Part shown: piece after piece, positions 6,952-10,454 of the stretch
How the letters are laid out: the number at the start of each line of letters is the position of its first letter
Numbering within the stretch: position 1 is the stretch's first letter
Assembly: GCA_022844575.1 (NCBI GenBank)
Contig: JALHLL010000116.1
Coordinates: forward strand, 1-10,454
Reading direction: 5' to 3'
DNA length: 10,454 nt
Origin: a bacterium
Lineage (GTDB): Bacteria; Bacteroidota; Ignavibacteria; Kapaibacteriales; UBA961
The notes under the pieces: generated by a model
The model's input: only the letters and a program-made list of their open reading frames with translations
Databases searched by the model: none
Told to the model about the DNA's origin: nothing
Program-made: the position numbers and the translations under genes

Positions 6952-6993
6952 GCATTAAAGCAAAACTACTTTCCCTATTCTCAAATTTATTAT

Positions 6994-9129
6994 TTAAGCC
7001 GTATGTATAAGAGATTGCTCTAATTGCATTAACCATATCGGTGGTGAGGAATCATATTCCTTACGATACAGTGCTTTGCATTTGTTTATTAAGGTTTGGG
7101 CTTCCATTGTATTGCCGGCTGCTTTACACACATTTACAAATAATTCATATGCATTCCTATTTGTATTATCTGCGGAAATTACTTTTTTAGAATATCGTGC
7201 CGACACTGTAAAATTACCATCCAGAGCATAATTACGCGAACACTCTAAACATGCCTGAATATAGGAAGATTTTAATTCCTCACGTTTTTCTTCAGTCCAT
7301 TCTTCATGTATATCTTCCGGTAATAGATCGCCTTCATACATAGTAATTGCTTTTTCCCAAAGTGTTGTTTTTTCTATTATATCAGTTGCTTTTTCACTCT
7401 GTCGAATATACTCTAACAATTCTGCTGCATCTAATGTTCCTTTTTCTCCGAAATATAATGTATAAGATCTGTCGACTGCTTTCAGGAATGATGAGTTTGC
7501 TCCTTTAGGTAAGTCGGGCTCCAAAACTGTTCTAATAACTGATGCAGCATTCCAAATTATATTGGCGGCATTTGCAGGTGCATCATATTCCCAAAAAACA
7601 TCAATAATTTTTTCAATCGATATCGTTTGTCCATAATGCAAAATCAGGTATTTGAATATGTCTCTGTTTCTTTTTCTTTTCCATTGTTCGGGTTGTATTT
7701 CTTTTTCATTTACAGTTAATCGGAAACGCCCGAGTATTTGTACCTTAATATCAATATGTTCATTGCTTATAACTGTTTGGTTTTTACTTTTATCGTTTTG
7801 TGGAATAACCACCGATCGGATGCCTAAGGTACGAAGTTTTTCTTCAGTGCGTTTTTGTTCAAAACTGCGTATAAGTATGGATGTTTGTTCATTGTTTATA
7901 TGCTCTTCAGCTTCAAGAATTTGTAATTCGTTTTTGTAGCTATGCGAGAGAGTTCTTTCTTGACGCTGATTATGTAGGGTAATAAGTGCATTATATAATC
8001 TGGAACGCTGAACGGAAGGTAAACCCGTTAGTGCTTGTAGTTCTGAAAATCGTTGATAGGAGAGGTTAAAGTATTGATATGCTTCCTCAAAATCTTTAAG
8101 TGATAGAAATGCTTCACCTATAATGAGGTAGGCATATCCTTCATTGATTTCGAAACCATATTCTTTTGAAAGAGCAAGTGCCTCATAACCATAGCGTAAT
8201 GCCTCTTCAAACTCTTGCGAATCTAAATATAGTCGCCCAAGTCGAGTATTGACAATTGCTATTCCCGCTTTGTCACCGATTTCGGTTCTAATTGATTTAC
8301 ATTCAAGGTATTCACTTAATGCTGCTGAAATGTTTCCCATACGTAAATATGCTAAACCCGCATGGCTATGCAGAGTTGCTTCAATAAATCTCAAATCATT
8401 GCTCTTTATAAATCGCAGCCCCTCCATTGCGAGTTCTAATGCTTTGCTGAAATCTCCCAGGGTGGTATATAATTCCGATAACATGCCACATACATCAGTA
8501 AATAAACGCGGCGTATTCTTTACATTAGGATGGAGGTAAATTGTCCCGAATTGTTCAAGTGCTTCATTAAGTAAGCCCATTTGCCCGCATACGGAACCGA
8601 GCGTTTGCCTTGCTTCAATTTCATCGGTTTCATCGGGATAATGGCTTATATAGTGTAATGCTTGTTCAGCTGATTTTTTTGCCTCGGGCAAATTACCGTT
8701 CATTCTGTAGGCATTTGCTACAATCGTATATGTTCTGGAGTAGTATTGATATAGTTCCGAGGCTTCTATTCTTCGGAATTGAGATTGAATAATAGAAATA
8801 ACTTTATTACCATCGCCTTGAACAAGATGAAAAGCGGCAAGTTTTTCATTGTAATGGAGAATACGTTCCGTATCATTATGTTCTTCACATAAACATATAG
8901 CATCCGTCAACAACATTTCAATCTCATTATAGAGTCCGAAAATGCTGTACAGATTGCATATTTGTAAAAGAGCTTCGGCTGTTATGGTATAGTCGTCTTG
9001 TTTTTCGGCTTCGGAATATGCCTCACGCAATAAGGCAGTTGCGGCATGAATATCTTTTGTGCCGATACTAAGTGCTTTTTCCAGAATCTTCCGAATAAAT
9101 TCGGGTATGATTTGTTCGTCGGGACGCAT
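6994..9129 (-). CDS. TPR-repeat transcriptional regulator with C-terminal winged helix and BTAD domain
   Basis: This is a 711-residue predicted cytoplasmic regulator (numbers below count from the GTG one codon upstream). Residues about 25-390 are helical tetratricopeptide-like repeats, with typical spacing in stretches such as AYRMNGNLPEAKKSAEQAL (141-159), LYTTLGDFSKALELAMEGL (221-239) and LYLDSQEFEEALRYGYEAL (301-319). Residues 385-435 are charged and coiled-coil-like. From 462 an OmpR-type winged helix follows (VQILGRFRLTVNEKEI, then the KRKRNRDIFKYLILHYG helix and NIIWNAASVIRTVLEP), and from about 565 a bacterial transcriptional activator domain, including LWEKAITMYEGDLLPE. SARP/AfsR proteins carry the winged helix-BTAD pair at the N-terminus; here it is C-terminal and no ATPase domain is present. 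Target genes and signal are unknown. ATG 9129 is preferred because GGAG lies 5 nt before it. The gene converges with purA. Confidence 0.88.
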   Translation of the reverse strand: MRPDEQIIPEFIRKILEKALSIGTKDIHAATALLREAYSEAEKQDDYTITAEALLQICNLYSIFGLYNEIEMLLTDAICLCEEHNDTERILHYNEKLAAFHLVQGDGNKVISIIQSQFRRIEASELYQYYSRTYTIVANAYRMNGNLPEAKKSAEQALHYISHYPDETDEIEARQTLGSVCGQMGLLNEALEQFGTIYLHPNVKNTPRLFTDVCGMLSELYTTLGDFSKALELAMEGLRFIKSNDLRFIEATLHSHAGLAYLRMGNISAALSEYLECKSIRTEIGDKAGIAIVNTRLGRLYLDSQEFEEALRYGYEALALSKEYGFEINEGYAYLIIGEAFLSLKDFEEAYQYFNLSYQRFSELQALTGLPSVQRSRLYNALITLHNQRQERTLSHSYKNELQILEAEEHINNEQTSILIRSFEQKRTEEKLRTLGIRSVVIPQNDKSKNQTVISNEHIDIKVQILGRFRLTVNEKEIQPEQWKRKRNRDIFKYLILHYGQTISIEKIIDVFWEYDAPANAANIIWNAASVIRTVLEPDLPKGANSSFLKAVDRSYTLYFGEKGTLDAAELLEYIRQSEKATDIIEKTTLWEKAITMYEGDLLPEDIHEEWTEEKREELKSSYIQACLECSRNYALDGNFTVSARYSKKVISADNTNRNAYELFVNVCKAAGNTMEAQTLINKCKALYRKEYDSSPPIWLMQLEQSLIHTA

Positions 9130-9134
9130 CACAA

Positions 9135-9138
9135 CTCC
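9135..9138 (-). promoter_or_regulatory. Shine-Dalgarno that favours ATG over GTG for the TPR-BTAD regulator
   Basis: On the minus strand GGAG (9138 down to 9135) is followed by TT, GTG (9132-9130) and ATG (9129-9127). Spacing is 2 nt to the GTG and 5 nt to the ATG, so ATG is the likelier start. The difference is one residue. Confidence 0.6.
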
Positions 9139-9140
9139 GC

Positions 9141-9207
9141 TATTTCAAGAAAGAAATAATATCTCATGCTTAGCAACTCTAATATTTATACACCAAACTC
9201 GGCATGA
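9141..9207. promoter_or_regulatory. Short dyads upstream of the TPR-BTAD regulator, possible operator region
   Basis: Two inverted repeats lie in the gap between the regulator and the divergent small ORF: TATTTC (9141-9146) with GAAATA (9153-9158), and TCATGC (9164-9169) with GCATGA (9202-9207). The first sits just upstream of the regulator ribosome site. The region is AT-rich, which raises the chance of random dyads, and I could not place a convincing -10/-35 pair. Confidence 0.2.
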
Positions 9208-9258
9208 AAATTTCTACATTTCTTTTGATGTTTACACTATGCATTATAAAGGAACAGA

Positions 9259-9369
9259 ATGATGAAAGTTTCCGAACACTCAACACATTTTGATAATACG
9301 CCGATAGTTCAATGCCCTCCGGTTCATACAGGAAATTTTGAATTGCTAACCGATTGGGGCATACGATAA
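9259..9369 (+). CDS. Possible 36-residue small protein, divergent from the TPR-BTAD regulator
   Basis: An ATG-ATG start at 9259/9262 opens a 36-codon frame ending TAA at 9367-9369, with protein MMKVSEHSTHFDNTPIVQCP at its N-terminal 20 residues and ending in LTDWGIR. AAAGGA (9248-9253) lies 5 nt before the first ATG, a good ribosome site, and an in-frame TAA just upstream (9247-9249) fixes the maximum length. I do not recognise the sequence. It has one cysteine and three prolines, no hydrophobic signal or membrane segment, and no repeats. It stands between two minus-strand genes, starting 129 nt from the regulator start and ending 7 nt before the stop codon of the opposing glycosyltransferase. 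It might be a regulatory or target peptide, a remnant of a larger gene, or a chance frame. Confidence 0.35.
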   Translation: MMKVSEHSTHFDNTPIVQCPPVHTGNFELLTDWGIR

Positions 9370-9376
9370 GAGTTTT

Positions 9377-10454
9377 CTAAAATCTGGCTGCAATAGCCAA
9401 AAGCCGCGAAAGTTCCCCGATATGATTACGAATATCGTGTTTTAGAACCGTTGATTCATCGGGTAATGATAAACTGCCGTTTTTCCATTCGGAAACAATG
9501 GCTTCTATTTTTTGTTCGATATCTTTTACATTATCTGCACGCGCTATAATTGCCGCACCCGTTTCTTCCGCCGCTCTTTTTGCAACTGAGCTATTTACAC
9601 ATGCCAAAATCGGTTTTCGAGCTCCAAGATACTCATATAGCTTTGCAGAAGGTTGTTGTCTATCGGAAACCAATAACAAAATATCAGCCGCAAGCATTTG
9701 TTTCATTGCATCCCGATGCGAAACATAGCCCGTACATATGATATTCTCCTGTAAACCTAATTTTTCTATCTTTTTCTGCTGTAATCCGGCTAAAGTACCT
9801 ACAAAACGAAACTCCAAAATTGATGTGAGTTGCGGATTCTTTTTGAGAAATTTTCCGATTGCTTGTATCAATTTCTTTGTTAAATGGGGTTTTTGTATTT
9901 CTCCGCAATGGGTTATAATCAACTTATGATCGCCCGAATGTGGGTAATATTCATCAAAATACTCTCCATCATAACTATCGGGAATGATACCGACATCATC
10001 GTATCGTAAAAACCTATATCTTTTTATGAGTAATTCCTTTGCCGCTCGGGACGTAACCAAAACATGCGAAGCCGTTTTTAATACAGTTTCCTCTCTTTGT
10101 CTATCGCTGTTTTTGTGCATAGGTGTCGGGTAAGAGCGCTCCGGATTATCAACCCATAGGTCTCTATAATCAACAATAAACGGTATGCGATGTTTTTTCG
10201 CGATTTCTTCGGCGATAATAAAATCCGAAAATGGGGGAGCGGTTGTAAAAATTACATTGACTTTTTTTTCGCGGATAATATTTTCTGCAGTTTCCAATGC
10301 AGTTTTACGCCACCGTATAGCCGAATCCGGCTGATGGAGAAAAGATGAAATACTGCTTGCTGCGCCATTTAACAATTTTACGGCTTTAGAATCATCGCTT
10401 TTTCCACCGAATCGTTTTTTTTTCGGGGGAGTGCGAATTACTTCAATATCCAAC
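9377..10454 (-). CDS. GT4-like glycosyltransferase (N-terminus cut by right edge)
   Basis: This is a retaining GT-B type glycosyltransferase that would move a sugar from an activated donor onto a glycan or lipid acceptor; the exact sugars cannot be told. About 358 residues are visible. The frame is open through base 10454, so the true start is outside; the leftmost codon is TTG and the text (DIEVIRTPP) looks like the second strand of the N-terminal Rossmann domain, not a start. Visible features are VNVIFTTAPPFSDF (65-78) and IPFIVDYRDLW (90-100) in the acceptor domain, SHVLVTSRAAKELL (129-142), THCGEIQKPH (181-190) opening the donor domain, VGTLAGLQQ, NIICTGYVSHRDAM (237-250), and PSAKLYEYLGARKPILAC (268-285), the donor-binding loop with its conserved glutamate. 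It may belong to a surface polysaccharide cluster beyond the right edge. No clear terminator follows its stop. Confidence 0.9.
   Translation of the reverse strand, partial: LDIEVIRTPPKKKRFGGKSDDSKAVKLLNGAASSISSFLHQPDSAIRWRKTALETAENIIREKKVNVIFTTAPPFSDFIIAEEIAKKHRIPFIVDYRDLWVDNPERSYPTPMHKNSDRQREETVLKTASHVLVTSRAAKELLIKRYRFLRYDDVGIIPDSYDGEYFDEYYPHSGDHKLIITHCGEIQKPHLTKKLIQAIGKFLKKNPQLTSILEFRFVGTLAGLQQKKIEKLGLQENIICTGYVSHRDAMKQMLAADILLLVSDRQQPSAKLYEYLGARKPILACVNSSVAKRAAEETGAAIIARADNVKDIEQKIEAIVSEWKNGSLSLPDESTVLKHDIRNHIGELSRLLAIAARF

Noticed and set aside
7652..8792. Three plus-strand frames of 60-96 codons opposite the regulator
   Set aside because: They are antisense shadows of the TPR-BTAD coding sequence, rich in Ser/Phe/Cys as expected from reverse-complemented helical protein, with no ribosome site of note.
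9059..9262. Plus-strand frame of 67 codons overlapping the regulator start
   Set aside because: It mostly reads antisense through the regulator N-terminus and its promoter region; the following 36-codon frame has a better ribosome site.
9386..9398. GGCT/AGCC hairpin at the end of the glycosyltransferase gene
   Set aside because: It has four pairs, lies within coding sequence, and no proper T tract follows on the minus strand.
10451..10453. TTG as a true start of the glycosyltransferase
   Set aside because: The frame stays open to the window edge and the visible N-terminus lacks the first beta strand and glycine-rich loop expected of a GT4-like acceptor domain, so the gene continues beyond the window.

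Overview
The window looks like the chromosome of a Gram-negative bacterium of the Bacteroidota/Chlorobiota (FCB) group. It has low-to-moderate GC by eye. The evidence is a fused lpxC-fabZ gene directly behind lpxD, an arrangement known from that group. The tRNA-His gene also lacks an encoded CCA end. Several starts here have clear Shine-Dalgarno sequences (GGAGG before secD, AGGAG before secF). That is less typical of classical Bacteroides-type genomes and would suit a Chlorobi, Ignavibacteria or Kapabacteria-like lineage. This placement is an inference from gene architecture and has not been tested by a search.

Left part (1-1800): the 3' end of lpxD and the complete lpxC-fabZ fusion sit 2 nt apart and encode early lipid A synthesis plus the fatty-acid dehydratase FabZ. 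A long imperfect hairpin followed by T runs closes this unit. Next come tRNA-His(GTG) at 1826-1899 and a 176-nt gap holding a weak terminator-like signal and a nested inverted repeat.

Middle (2076-6951): secD and secF form a two-gene unit for the membrane-embedded Sec accessory motor. SecD carries an unusual periplasmic insert with tandem DSTK-x pentapeptides. A small STAS-domain protein follows (anti-sigma-factor-antagonist type, no partner kinase in the window), then a strong intrinsic terminator, then purA (adenylosuccinate synthetase) only 25 nt after the terminator T-run. A second strong terminator ends purA.

Right part (6994-10454): this part is mostly on the minus strand. A 711-residue regulator has N-terminal TPR-like helices, a central coiled-coil-like stretch, and a C-terminal OmpR-type winged helix plus BTAD domain. 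The 244-nt region upstream of it holds short dyads and a divergent 36-codon ORF with a good ribosome binding site. A GT4-like glycosyltransferase, cut by the right edge, ends 7 nt from that small ORF in tail-to-tail orientation.

Most of the window is housekeeping. No mobile element, CRISPR array or defence locus was seen. The points most worth a second look are the TPR/wHTH/BTAD regulator with its divergent micro-ORF, the terminator crowding purA with a possible alternative pairing, the SecD low-complexity insert, and the structured elements on both sides of tRNA-His.
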